Positions 1 through 6,731 of a stretch of 9,833 nt of DNA are shown in pieces. Origin of the DNA: an uncultured Curvibacter sp. (GTDB lineage: Bacteria; Pseudomonadota; Gammaproteobacteria; Burkholderiales; Burkholderiaceae). The notes under the pieces are model-generated. The model was given only the letters and a program-made list of their open reading frames with translations. It did not search any database and was not told the DNA's origin. A program made the translations under genes and the position numbers. Position 1 is the first letter of the stretch; every line of letters begins with the position of its first letter. The stretch covers positions 1-9,833 of the forward strand of contig CAMLNH010000073.1 in assembly GCA_946481355.1 (NCBI GenBank), in the 5' to 3' direction.

Positions 1-1301
1 GCCGTGTCGCGGTCGGCGCTGGTGTCCATGAGCAGGGGGCTGACGTTGCGGTACAGGGTCATCTTGCGCTGGGTGGCCACCTTGGGGGTCAGCGCGTAGA
101 TCGGGATATGGATGCGATGGCGGCTCATCCACAGGGCGGTGGAGCCGGAATCAGTCAGCGCCACGATGGCCTTGGCACCCAGATGGTAGGCCGTGAACAG
201 GGCGCCCATGGCGATGGACTGATCGATGCGGTCGAAGGTCGCGCCCGAGAAATCGGCGTCGAGCTTGACCTCTTCGGCCGACTCCGCGGCCAGACAGATG
301 CTGGCCATCTCGACCACGGTTTCGAGCGGGAACTTGCCGGCAGCGGTCTCTGCTGAAGTCATCACGGCGTCGGAGCCGTCGAGCACCGCATTGGCCACGT
401 CGCTGACCTCGGCACGCGTGGGCATGGGGTTGTTGATCATGGACTCCATCATGTGGGTGGCCGTGATCACGGTCTTGTCCATCTCGTGCGCCATCTTGAT
501 CATGCGCTTTTGCAGCGCGGGCACGGCCGCGTTGCCCACCTCAATGGCCAGGTCGCCGCGCGCGACCATGATGCTGTCGCTGGCGCGCAGGATTTCCTCG
601 AGCCTGGGGATGGCCTCGGCGCGCTCGATCTTGGCGATCAGGTGCGGCTTGTGGTTGTACTCGGCTGCGGCCACATTGCAGAGCTGGCGCGCCATCTCCA
701 TGTCGGTGGCGTTCTGCGGGAAGCTCACGGCCACGTAGTCGGCCTGGAAGCTCATGGCGGTCTTGATGTCCTCCATGTCCTTGGCCGTGAGGGCCGGCGC
801 GGTCAGGCCCCCGCCCTTCTTGTTGATGCCCTTGTTGTTGGACAGTTCACCGCCCTGGTTCACCTTGCAGTGCACGGCCTGTCCCTTGACGCTCTCGACC
901 TCCATGAGGATCAGGCCGTCGTTGAGCAGCAGCAGGTCGCCCGGCTTCACGTCCTGGGGCAGTTCCTTGTAATCCAGACCCACGCCATGGATGTCCCCCG
1001 GCTCGGTGCGGCTGGCATCCAGCACGAATTTCTGGCCGGTCTTGAGCTGCACCTTGTTCTCGGCAAACTTGCCGACACGGATCTTGGGGCCCTGCAGGTC
1101 GGCCATGATGGCCACCTCACGCCCGGCACGGGCGGCAGCCTCGCGCACCAGACGTGCACGGTCGATATGGTCCTGGGCCTTGCCGTGGCTGAAGTTCAGC
1201 CGCACGACGTTGACCCCCGCGCGGATCATCTGCTCCAGCAGGGCCGGATCACTGGAAGCGGGGCCGAGGGTCACAACTATCTTGGTCGCACGACGCGTCA
1301 T
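1..1301 (-). CDS. pyk: Pyruvate kinase (partial, C-terminus beyond left edge)
   Basis: Pyruvate kinase transfers phosphate from phosphoenolpyruvate to ADP, giving pyruvate and ATP, the last step of glycolysis, in the cytoplasm. The reading frame gives 433 residues, and family members are usually about 470-480, so only the end of the C-terminal regulatory domain is missing. Visible motifs are the start MTRRATKIVVTLGPAS, NFSHG near 36-40, ADLQGPKIRVG near 67-77, the catalytic-lysine signature LIAKIERAEA (K224, E226 as metal ligand), MVARGDLAIE near 246-254 and ATHMMESM near 281-288. The B domain sits between roughly 78 and 175. The ATG start is supported by a good AAGGAG ribosome site eight bases upstream (1310-1315). 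The gene lies downstream of pgk on the same strand, separated by a terminator, so it probably has its own promoter. The family identification is secure. Confidence 0.97.
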   Translation of the reverse strand, partial: MTRRATKIVVTLGPASSDPALLEQMIRAGVNVVRLNFSHGKAQDHIDRARLVREAAARAGREVAIMADLQGPKIRVGKFAENKVQLKTGQKFVLDASRTEPGDIHGVGLDYKELPQDVKPGDLLLLNDGLILMEVESVKGQAVHCKVNQGGELSNNKGINKKGGGLTAPALTAKDMEDIKTAMSFQADYVAVSFPQNATDMEMARQLCNVAAAEYNHKPHLIAKIERAEAIPRLEEILRASDSIMVARGDLAIEVGNAAVPALQKRMIKMAHEMDKTVITATHMMESMINNPMPTRAEVSDVANAVLDGSDAVMTSAETAAGKFPLETVVEMASICLAAESAEEVKLDADFSGATFDRIDQSIAMGALFTAYHLGAKAIVALTDSGSTALWMSRHRIHIPIYALTPKVATQRKMTLYRNVSPLLMDTSADRDT

Positions 1302-1329
1302 GGGTTCATCTCCTTGTAACTTAGTTTCG

Positions 1330-1338
1330 ATTCTGGCA
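1330..1338 (-). promoter_or_regulatory. Candidate extended -10 promoter of pyk
   Basis: Reading the minus strand, CAGAAT (1330-1335) is preceded by TGC (1336-1338), which matches the TGn extended -10 form of a sigma-70 promoter. It lies between the pgk terminator and the pyk ribosome site, where a promoter is expected. The -35 region at a 17-base spacing (CTCTCA) is poor, so this is a weak prediction made by eye. Confidence 0.25.
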
Positions 1339-1366
1339 TGAAATTGGTTACATGAGAGCGACAACA

Positions 1367-1391
1367 TGAAAACGGCCCCGATGGGGCCGTT
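1367..1391 (-). terminator. Rho-independent terminator after pgk
   Basis: A perfect 9-bp inverted repeat, AACGGCCCC / GGGGCCGTT, with a three-base loop (1371-1391) is followed on the minus strand by a short T run (the stem ends in TT and continues TTC). It sits 26 bases after the pgk stop codon. The plus-strand side has no T run, so it is oriented to end pgk transcription before pyk. Confidence 0.8.
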
Positions 1392-1417
1392 GTGGCAACA
1401 GGACGCGCGTTAGCCGT

Positions 1418-2608
1418 TCAGGCCGCACGCTTGGCCAGGATCTCGAAAGCCGGCAGGGTCTTGCCTTCCAGCACTTCCAGGAAGGCGCCGCCACCGGTCG
1501 AGATGTAGCCCACCTGGTCCGTGATGTTGAACTTGGCGATGGCCGCCAGCGTGTCGCCGCCCCCGGCAATGGAAAACGCGTTCGAGTGGGCAATCGCCGC
1601 CGCCAGCATCTTGGTACCGCCGGCAAACTGGTCGTACTCGAACACGCCCACCGGGCCGTTCCAGACGATGGTGCCGGCGTGGGCCACGATGTCGGCCAGC
1701 TTGGCCGCGCTCTTGGGGCCGATGTCCAGGATGCGGTCATGCGGACCGACCTGGTCCGCGGCCACGAGGTTGGCCCGGGCCAGCGAGGACAGCTCGTCGG
1801 CCACCACCACGTCCACCGGCAGCGGCACCTCGGCGCCACGCGCTTTCATCAGGTCCATGACCTGCTGCGCCTCGCGCACCATCTCCGGCTCGGCCAGGGA
1901 ATCGCCGATGCGCTGGCCCGCGGCCAGCAGGAAGGTGTTGGCGATGCCGCCACCCACGATGAGCTGGTCCACCCGTGAGGCCAGGGTCTTGAGAATGGAC
2001 AGCTTGGTGGAAACCTTGGAGCCGCCCACGATAGCCACCAGCGGACGCTTGGGGTTCTGCAGCGCCTTGGAGATGGCGTCCATCTCGGCTGCCAGCAGCG
2101 GGCCGGCGCAGGCCACCTTGGCGTACTGGGCGATACCGTAGGTCGAGGCCTCGGCGCGGTGTGCCGTACCGAAGGCGTCGTGCACGAAGATGTCGCAGAG
2201 CGCCGCCATCTTCCGGCTGAGCTCTTCGCTGTTCTTCTTCTCGCCCTGGTTCACACGCACGTTCTCGAGCATGACCAGCTGGCCGGGCTGGACCTGGACG
2301 CCATCCAGCCAGTTGGTCACCAGCGGCACCTCGCGCCCCATGAGCTCACCCAGGCGCGTGGCGACCGGTGCCAGGCTGTCTTCGGGCTTCATGTCGCCTT
2401 CGGTGGGCCGGCCCAGGTGCGAAGTGACCATCACGGCCGCGCCGGCCTTGAGCGCCATCTCGATACAGGGGATCGAGGCACGGATCCGGGTGTCTTCGGT
2501 GATGGCCCCCTGGTCATCCTGCGGGACGTTGAGGTCGGCACGGATGAAGACGCGCTGGTTCTGGGCCTGTCCCTGTTCGCACAGGGTCTGGAAGCGGAGG
2601 AAGTTCAT
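1418..2608 (-). CDS. pgk: Phosphoglycerate kinase
   Basis: Phosphoglycerate kinase moves phosphate between 1,3-bisphosphoglycerate and ADP in the cytoplasm, the first ATP-forming step of glycolysis. The 396-residue protein has the normal family length. Motifs in order are RADLNVP (23-29), TSHLGRP (62-68), GGSKVSTK (195-202), [10 protein letters not shown] (218-227), WNGPVGVFE (316-324), the nucleotide-binding GGGDT (349-353) and STGGGAFLE near 370-378. The frame stays open for 19 more codons upstream, but the family N-terminus matches MNFLRFQTL, so the ATG at 2606-2608 is chosen. No Shine-Dalgarno sequence is visible before this ATG, which is odd for a glycolytic gene that is normally well expressed. 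It lies 78 bases after azlD and ends just before a terminator. A TAGAAT box at 2674-2679 could be a -10 element, but I see no good -35, so readthrough from the def operon is also possible. Confidence 0.97.
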   Translation of the reverse strand: MNFLRFQTLCEQGQAQNQRVFIRADLNVPQDDQGAITEDTRIRASIPCIEMALKAGAAVMVTSHLGRPTEGDMKPEDSLAPVATRLGELMGREVPLVTNWLDGVQVQPGQLVMLENVRVNQGEKKNSEELSRKMAALCDIFVHDAFGTAHRAEASTYGIAQYAKVACAGPLLAAEMDAISKALQNPKRPLVAIVGGSKVSTKLSILKTLASRVDQLIVGGGIANTFLLAAGQRIGDSLAEPEMVREAQQVMDLMKARGAEVPLPVDVVVADELSSLARANLVAADQVGPHDRILDIGPKSAAKLADIVAHAGTIVWNGPVGVFEYDQFAGGTKMLAAAIAHSNAFSIAGGGDTLAAIAKFNITDQVGYISTGGGAFLEVLEGKTLPAFEILAKRAA

Positions 2609-2635
2609 GATGGGACTGGAAGTTGGAAAACCGGG

Positions 2636-2663
2636 GCATCCATCAGGCGCAACGCCTGGATGC
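2636..2663 (-). promoter_or_regulatory. Hairpin between azlD and pgk (attenuator, weak terminator or leader structure)
   Basis: On either strand the DNA folds as GCATCC / GGATGC (6 bp) stacked on AGGCG / CGCCT (5 bp), with a three-base loop and a three-base bulge. On the minus strand, four T residues follow six bases after the stem, too distant for a textbook terminator. It falls between the azlD stop and the pgk start, so it could reduce readthrough from the upstream operon or fold in the pgk leader. The structure is seen in the sequence; the function is inferred. Confidence 0.45.
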
Positions 2664-2686
2664 ATCAGCCCAGATTCTAGAGGGCC

Positions 2687-3034
2687 TTACCAGCCCAGAC
2701 CCAGGCGCAACGGCAGGTACACCGCCATGCCGACCACGATGGTGCCCAGCATGGCCCAGCTGCTGCGGCGCTGCCAGAAGTACCAGGCCGCACCAGCCGC
2801 CACGGCATAGAGACGCGCGTCCTGCCAGGTCTGCACCAGATGCCCGTGGCTCATGACGATTTCGGGCACGATGACCGCCGCCAGCGCAGCGATGGGTGCG
2901 TACTGCAGGCCGCGCTGGGCCCAGTGCGGCAGGCTCCAGGGCTTGCTGGAGATGAAAAAGAAGGAGCGTGTGATCACCGTCACCGCAGCCAGGCCGACGA
3001 TGACACCCAGGGTCCAGAAGTCCGTCTCTTTCAC
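2687..3034 (-). CDS. azlD: AzlD-family small subunit of branched-chain amino-acid exporter
   Basis: This 115-residue hydrophobic protein matches the AzlD family, the small inner-membrane partner of AzlC. Family members (YgaZH in Escherichia coli, BrnFE in Corynebacterium) export valine, isoleucine, leucine or methionine. Four hydrophobic stretches are visible at about 7-29, 46-62, 74-88 and 92-111. ITRSFFF (21-27) followed by a proline-containing segment and the YAPIAALAAVIVPE region (45-58) are typical of AzlD. The start is GTG, and its last two bases plus the next A form the stop of azlC (a four-base GTGA overlap). A purine-rich GGGGAAG inside the end of azlC serves as the ribosome site, which indicates translational coupling. 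The export role comes from the family; the substrate cannot be told from the sequence. Confidence 0.9.
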   Translation of the reverse strand: MKETDFWTLGVIVGLAAVTVITRSFFFISSKPWSLPHWAQRGLQYAPIAALAAVIVPEIVMSHGHLVQTWQDARLYAVAAGAAWYFWQRRSSWAMLGTIVVGMAVYLPLRLGLGW

Positions 3035-3765
3035 CGTGCTTCCCCATGTCGGAACGGCGGCGCCTTCTCAAGCAGCAGACACAAGGCGACGGCAGCGGCA
3101 ATCGCCACCACGATGTTGAGCTTGAAAGGCAGGGCGAACACCGTCACAGCCGCCGCGCCAGCCACGCCGGCCGAAACCACGCGCAGCTTGCTGCTGGCCA
3201 GCGAGCAAGCCACGCCCAGCAAGGCCAGGATGCCGGCAAAACCCAACCCCCAATGCATGGGCACCGAGTGCGCCAGCAGGATGCCCAGCAGGCTGGCCGC
3301 CTGCCAGCTCGTCCAGTTGATGGCGCAGCCGCCCATGAGATAGGCCAGCTGGGCCTGGCGCTCCTGCGCCGTCTGCGGCGGCTGATGGAAGCGCCGGGTG
3401 AACATCACGTAGCTGATGTCGGCCGTGACGTAGCCCGCCAGCAGGCGCCAGCGTCGTGGCAGGTGCATGAGGTAGGGACGCATGTGGGCGCTGAAGACCA
3501 CGAAGCGCAGGTTGACGCAAAAGCCCGTGGCCCAGATCACGATCACGGGCGCACCGGCTGCGATCAGCGGGATGGCCGCGAGTTGCGAGCTGCCCGCATA
3601 GACCAGCAGGGTCATGGCCACGGCCTCGACCAGGCTCATGCCGGACTTGATCATCGCCACGCCGGTCATCATGCCCCAGGCGGCCAGCCCCGGCGCCACC
3701 GAACTCATGTCGCGCAAGCCCTGGCGAAACTCGGGATGTTCGACGAACTGGCGCAGCCTGCCCAT
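3031..3765 (-). CDS. azlC: AzlC-family large subunit of branched-chain amino-acid exporter
   Basis: The 244-residue protein matches the AzlC/YgaZ family, the large membrane subunit that works with AzlD to export branched-chain amino acids. Visible family signatures are the YAGSSQLAAIPL segment (56-67) and NLRFVVFSAHMRPYL (85-99), with hydrophobic stretches near 24-40, 44-80, 142-168, 172-190 and 197-233. The length is within the family range. The ATG start lies three bases after the fmt stop codon, and a GGGAG ribosome site eight bases upstream sits inside the last codons of fmt, so it is read with def and fmt. The gene ends in the azlD overlap. Finding an amino-acid exporter in a formyl-methionine operon is noted in the findings; no direct functional link can be read from the sequence. 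Confidence 0.92.
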   Translation of the reverse strand: MGRLRQFVEHPEFRQGLRDMSSVAPGLAAWGMMTGVAMIKSGMSLVEAVAMTLLVYAGSSQLAAIPLIAAGAPVIVIWATGFCVNLRFVVFSAHMRPYLMHLPRRWRLLAGYVTADISYVMFTRRFHQPPQTAQERQAQLAYLMGGCAINWTSWQAASLLGILLAHSVPMHWGLGFAGILALLGVACSLASSKLRVVSAGVAGAAAVTVFALPFKLNIVVAIAAAVALCLLLEKAPPFRHGEAR

Positions 3766-3768
3766 GGC

Positions 3769-4731
3769 TCAGGCTCCCAGCACGACACCGGTCGGCAGCG
3801 CCTGGCCGCGCAGGAAGTCGGCAGCGGACAGACGCTTGCCACCGGCACGCTGCAGTTCGGTGACGCAGAGCACGCCCTGTCCGCACTGCACGCGGATGCC
3901 ATCGGCCTGGGTCGCCAGCACCGTCCCCGGCGGCTGGCCGCTGTCTTGCGTGGCGCCGTCGACCTGCGCCTGCCAGAGCTTGAGCGACTCGCCCTGCCAC
4001 AGCGTGGCCGCGCCGGGGACCGGGTTGAAGGCCCGGATGCGGCGTGCGACCGTGTCCGCGGCTTGCGCCCACTGGATCTGCGCCTCGGCCTTCTCGATCT
4101 TGCGGGCATAGGTCACGCCCTCGGCGGGCTGGGGCGTGCGCGCCAGGCCGCCGCAGGCCGCGATCTCCAGCGCCTCGACGATGAGCCGTCCACCCAGCAC
4201 GGCCAGCTTGTCATGCAGGCTGCCCGTCGTGTCTTCCGGCTGGATGCGCAGACGCTCGACCAGGAGCATGTCCCCCGTGTCCAGCCCCGCGTCCATCTGC
4301 ATGATGGTGACGCCGGTCTCGGCGTCACCCGCCTCGATGGCGCGGTGGATGGGCGCGGCGCCGCGCCAGCGCGGCAGCAGGGACGCATGGATGTTCAGGC
4401 AACCCAGGCGGGGCAGGTCCAGCACCCACTGCGGCAGGATCAGGCCATAAGCCGCCACGACCATCACGTCGGCTTGCGCAGCCTCCAGCGCCGCGCGTGC
4501 CGCAGCAGCTTCTTCGGGGTACTTGCCATCGAGCCGCAGGCTCGGCGGTTGCGCCACGGGCAAGGCGTGGGCCAGTGCGTACTGCTTGACGGGCGAGGCC
4601 TGCAGTTTCATGCCGCGGCCCGCGGGCCGGTCGGGCTGGGTCAGGACCAGGGGTATCGTGAATCCGGCGGCATGCAGCCTTTCCAGCGCCACCCGGGCGA
4701 ACTCGGGCGTGCCGGCAAAGGCGACTCTCAA
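3769..4731 (-). CDS. fmt: Methionyl-tRNA formyltransferase
   Basis: Fmt transfers a formyl group from 10-formyltetrahydrofolate to initiator Met-tRNA in the cytoplasm, preparing it for translation initiation. The 320-residue protein has family length. The N-terminal Rossmann-like domain begins [16 protein letters not shown], the catalytic region contains [17 protein letters not shown] with N113 and H115, and D151 lies in DAGLDTGDM. These correspond to the known catalytic Asn-His-Asp trio. The C-terminal tRNA-binding domain starts near residue 205 and includes AFNPVPGA. The start codon is TTG: no ATG gives the family N-terminus, the next methionine is residue 41 and would remove the fold's first strand. 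The TTG overlaps the def stop as TTGA, so translation is probably coupled to def. A weak start may keep Fmt below Def in amount; that is inference. Confidence 0.97.
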   Translation of the reverse strand: MRVAFAGTPEFARVALERLHAAGFTIPLVLTQPDRPAGRGMKLQASPVKQYALAHALPVAQPPSLRLDGKYPEEAAAARAALEAAQADVMVVAAYGLILPQWVLDLPRLGCLNIHASLLPRWRGAAPIHRAIEAGDAETGVTIMQMDAGLDTGDMLLVERLRIQPEDTTGSLHDKLAVLGGRLIVEALEIAACGGLARTPQPAEGVTYARKIEKAEAQIQWAQAADTVARRIRAFNPVPGAATLWQGESLKLWQAQVDGATQDSGQPPGTVLATQADGIRVQCGQGVLCVTELQRAGGKRLSAADFLRGQALPTGVVLGA

Positions 4732-5237
4732 CGCTGCGCCTCGCGCTGGGCCTTGAGCATCTTGGTCTTGATGCGGTTGCGCTTGAGCGGGGAGAGGTAT
4801 TCGACAAAGACCTTGCCCATCAGGTGGTCCATCTCGTGCTGGATGCAGATGGCCAGCAGGCCCTCGGCCTCGATCATCTGCTCCTTGCCCTCGCCGTCGA
4901 GCGCACGCACGTGCACGCGCTCATGGCGCTCGACGCCGTCGTAGATGCCGGGCACGGACAGGCAGCCTTCGTCGTTGATCCTGGTCTCGGGGCTGGCCCA
5001 GATGATCTCCGGGTTGATCAGCACCAGGGGCTGGTCACGCCCCTCAGACACATCGATGACGATCAGGCGCTCATGCACATTGACCTGGGTCGCCGCCAGG
5101 CCGATGCCGTGCGAGTCATGCATGGTTTCGAACATGTCTGCGATCAGCTGCTTGATGCGCGCGTCCACGGCCTGCACAGGCTTGGCCACGGTGTGCAGGC
5201 GCTCGTCAGGAAAACAAAGAATGGGGAGCAGAGCCAT
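4728..5237 (-). CDS. def: Peptide deformylase
   Basis: Peptide deformylase removes the formyl group from the N-terminal methionine of new proteins, using a bound ferrous (or other divalent) metal ion. The 169-residue protein has the normal length. All three family motifs are present: GIGLAATQV (44-52), EGCLSVP (90-96) with the metal ligand C92, and QHEMDH (133-138) with the metal ligands H134 and H138 and catalytic E135. The C-terminus is rich in lysine and arginine ([17 protein letters not shown]), as in many proteobacterial forms. The ATG start is preceded by a GAGGA ribosome site four bases away. It is the first gene of the apparent def-fmt-azlC-azlD operon and is divergent from the LysM gene. 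Identification is secure. Confidence 0.98.
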   Translation of the reverse strand: MALLPILCFPDERLHTVAKPVQAVDARIKQLIADMFETMHDSHGIGLAATQVNVHERLIVIDVSEGRDQPLVLINPEIIWASPETRINDEGCLSVPGIYDGVERHERVHVRALDGEGKEQMIEAEGLLAICIQHEMDHLMGKVFVEYLSPLKRNRIKTKMLKAQREAQR

Positions 5238-5305
5238 AAATCCTCTTCAATGTCGTTATTTTCGCCACTTTTGGTCGGGCAGTTTGCAACAAAGTTCAGA
5301 AAACA

Positions 5306-5334
5306 TTGCCCAATCAAGGGCTTGGGCGCAAAAT
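5306..5334 (+). promoter_or_regulatory. Candidate promoter with overlapping dyads in the def / LysM divergent region
   Basis: TTGCCC (5306-5311) and CAAAAT (5329-5334) are spaced by 17 bases and each match four of six sigma-70 consensus positions, facing the LysM gene. The same bases form two competing dyads: GCCC / GGGC (5308-5321), and TTGCCCAA (5306-5313) with TTGGGC-G-CAA (5322-5331, one extra base). A further TATTAA at 5346-5351 could be an alternative -10. I could not place a clear promoter for def on the other strand. This is prediction by eye. Confidence 0.35.
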
Positions 5335-5354
5335 CGCGCGTGATTTATTAAGTT

Positions 5355-5399
5355 TTCCGGGTGAGGCGGGCGGTCTGCCCGCGCCCGGAATCAGCCGGG
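5355..5399 (+). promoter_or_regulatory. Structured leader upstream of the LysM gene
   Basis: An outer 7-bp stem TTCCGGG / CCCGGAA (5355-5361 with 5384-5390) encloses an inner 6-bp stem GCGGGC / GCCCGC (5366-5371 with 5377-5382) with a five-base loop. The right arm CCCGG (5384-5388) can instead pair with CCGGG (5395-5399), which overlaps the GGGGG (5397-5401) that serves as the probable ribosome site. The two folds exclude each other. The pairing is seen directly; a regulatory role is inference. Confidence 0.4.
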
Positions 5400-5405
5400 G
5401 GCATT

Positions 5406-6701
5406 GTGAAGCAGCAATACATGACGACAAGCAGGATGGGGGTCAGCGCCCGAGTTTCCATGATCGCGGCCCTGGGCCTGCTGAGCCTGCCGGTCTGGAG
5501 CCAGAAATTCCCCAATCTGCCGATCTCGCAGGAGCAGCGGTCCACGGCCGACAAGGTGGCCCAGGCTGGCGTCCCCCTGTCCGAACTGGCCCCCGAAGCG
5601 CCTGACAGCTATGTGGTCAAGGCTGGCGACACGCTCTGGGGCATCTCCAAGATGTTCCTCAAGAGCCCCTGGCGCTGGCCCGAGCTCTGGGGCATGAACA
5701 TGGAGGAGATTCTCAATCCCCACCTGATCTTCCCGGGGCAGGCGCTCTACCTGATCAAACGCGATGGCCGTGCCCTGCTCAGCAGCACGCCTCCGGGTAC
5801 CGGAGACGGTAAGGCCGCGACAGGCGGCACGGGCACGACCACCGCCGGCACAGGCGGCAGCCGCGAGGGCGATACCGGCATCGAGACCGTGCGCCTGTCG
5901 CCCAGCATCCGCTACGAGGAATACAAGACACCGCTGACCGCGCTGCGCACCCGCGACATCGAGGGCTTTCTGGCCGAACCTCTGATTGTTGAGGAAGGCG
6001 AGTTGCAGATGGCGCCGCGCATCGTCGCCGCCGGCGAAAACCGTGTGATCATCGGGCGCGGCGACCGCGTCTATGCCCGCGGCCCCGCCAGCGCCCCGCT
6101 GCTGGACGACCAGCCCAAGCTCAAGCAATACCGCGTCTTCCGTGATGCCAAGCCGCTCAAGGACCCGGAGACCGGGGAGATCCTGGGCTACGAAGCTGAA
6201 TTCCTGGGCAAGGCCTTGCTCGCACGCAGCGAGGGCAGCACCGAGATTGCCTCCGCCGGTGGCAAGGTCGACACGGCTCTGGTACCGGCCACCATCGACA
6301 TCACGTCCGCCAAGAGCGAGATGCTGGTGGGCGACCGTCTGGCGCCCGAACCCGAGCGCGAGTTCCTGAACTTCGTGCCGCGCGCACCGGCGGGCAACAT
6401 CACCGGCCGCATCGTCTCGATCTACGGCAACAGCACCGTGGTCAATGCCTCGCAGAACCAGGTGGTGGTGCTCAACCGCGGGCGCCGTGAAGGCATCCAG
6501 AGCGGCCATGTGCTGGCCATCCTCAAGGACGGCCAGCAGCTCACGGACACGACCGATCCGGCACGGCCGCTGATCAAGCTGCCCAACGAGCGCAACGGCC
6601 TGCTGATGGTGTTCCGTGTCTACGAGAAACTGTCCTACGGCCTGATCCTCGACATCACCGATGCGGTCCGGGTCGGGGACCGCCTGGCCTCGCCACAGTA
6701 A
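5406..6701 (+). CDS. Secreted LysM-domain peptidoglycan-binding protein
   Basis: The protein (431 residues from this start) begins with a basic stretch and a hydrophobic core, ARVSMIAALGLLSLPVWS, which looks like a Sec signal peptide cut near residue 32, so it should act in the periplasm. One LysM domain follows at about 68-117 (YVVKAGDTLWGIS, then NPHLIFPGQALYL), the family module that binds the glycan strands of peptidoglycan. A low-complexity Gly/Thr linker spans about 130-158. The remaining 270 residues hold no enzyme motif I recognise but contain two similar units (about 205-315 and 335-431), each ending in a DIT...VGDRLA.P motif. Start choice is uncertain: GTG at 5406 has GGGGG four bases upstream; ATG at 5421 and GTG at 5361 are alternatives. 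It is divergent from def and precedes dprA by 30 bases. A LysM gene beside dprA is a known arrangement in other proteobacteria. The exact role is unknown. Confidence 0.88.
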   Translation: MKQQYMTTSRMGVSARVSMIAALGLLSLPVWSQKFPNLPISQEQRSTADKVAQAGVPLSELAPEAPDSYVVKAGDTLWGISKMFLKSPWRWPELWGMNMEEILNPHLIFPGQALYLIKRDGRALLSSTPPGTGDGKAATGGTGTTTAGTGGSREGDTGIETVRLSPSIRYEEYKTPLTALRTRDIEGFLAEPLIVEEGELQMAPRIVAAGENRVIIGRGDRVYARGPASAPLLDDQPKLKQYRVFRDAKPLKDPETGEILGYEAEFLGKALLARSEGSTEIASAGGKVDTALVPATIDITSAKSEMLVGDRLAPEPEREFLNFVPRAPAGNITGRIVSIYGNSTVVNASQNQVVVLNRGRREGIQSGHVLAILKDGQQLTDTTDPARPLIKLPNERNGLLMVFRVYEKLSYGLILDITDAVRVGDRLASPQ

Positions 6702-6731
6702 GGCCCGGCACCGGTATCGCGCACACCGGCC

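Noticed and set aside
108..1341. Several overlapping plus-strand open frames opposite pyk
   Set aside because: All are antisense to a well-supported pyruvate kinase, with low-complexity translations and no family motifs.
2609..2665. A 19-residue N-terminal extension of phosphoglycerate kinase
   Set aside because: The family N-terminus matches the internal ATG at 2606-2608, and the extension would be encoded by the intergenic hairpin.
3046..4944. A 632-codon open frame on the plus strand opposite azlC, fmt and def
   Set aside because: It lies antisense to three clearly recognised genes, its translation is rich in His, Arg, Gln and Gly with no recognisable motif, and long antisense frames are expected in GC-rich coding DNA.
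5821..5880. Gly/Thr-coding near-repeat resembling a tandem repeat array
   Set aside because: It is a short degenerate low-complexity linker inside the LysM protein, without exact repeat units or conserved spacing.
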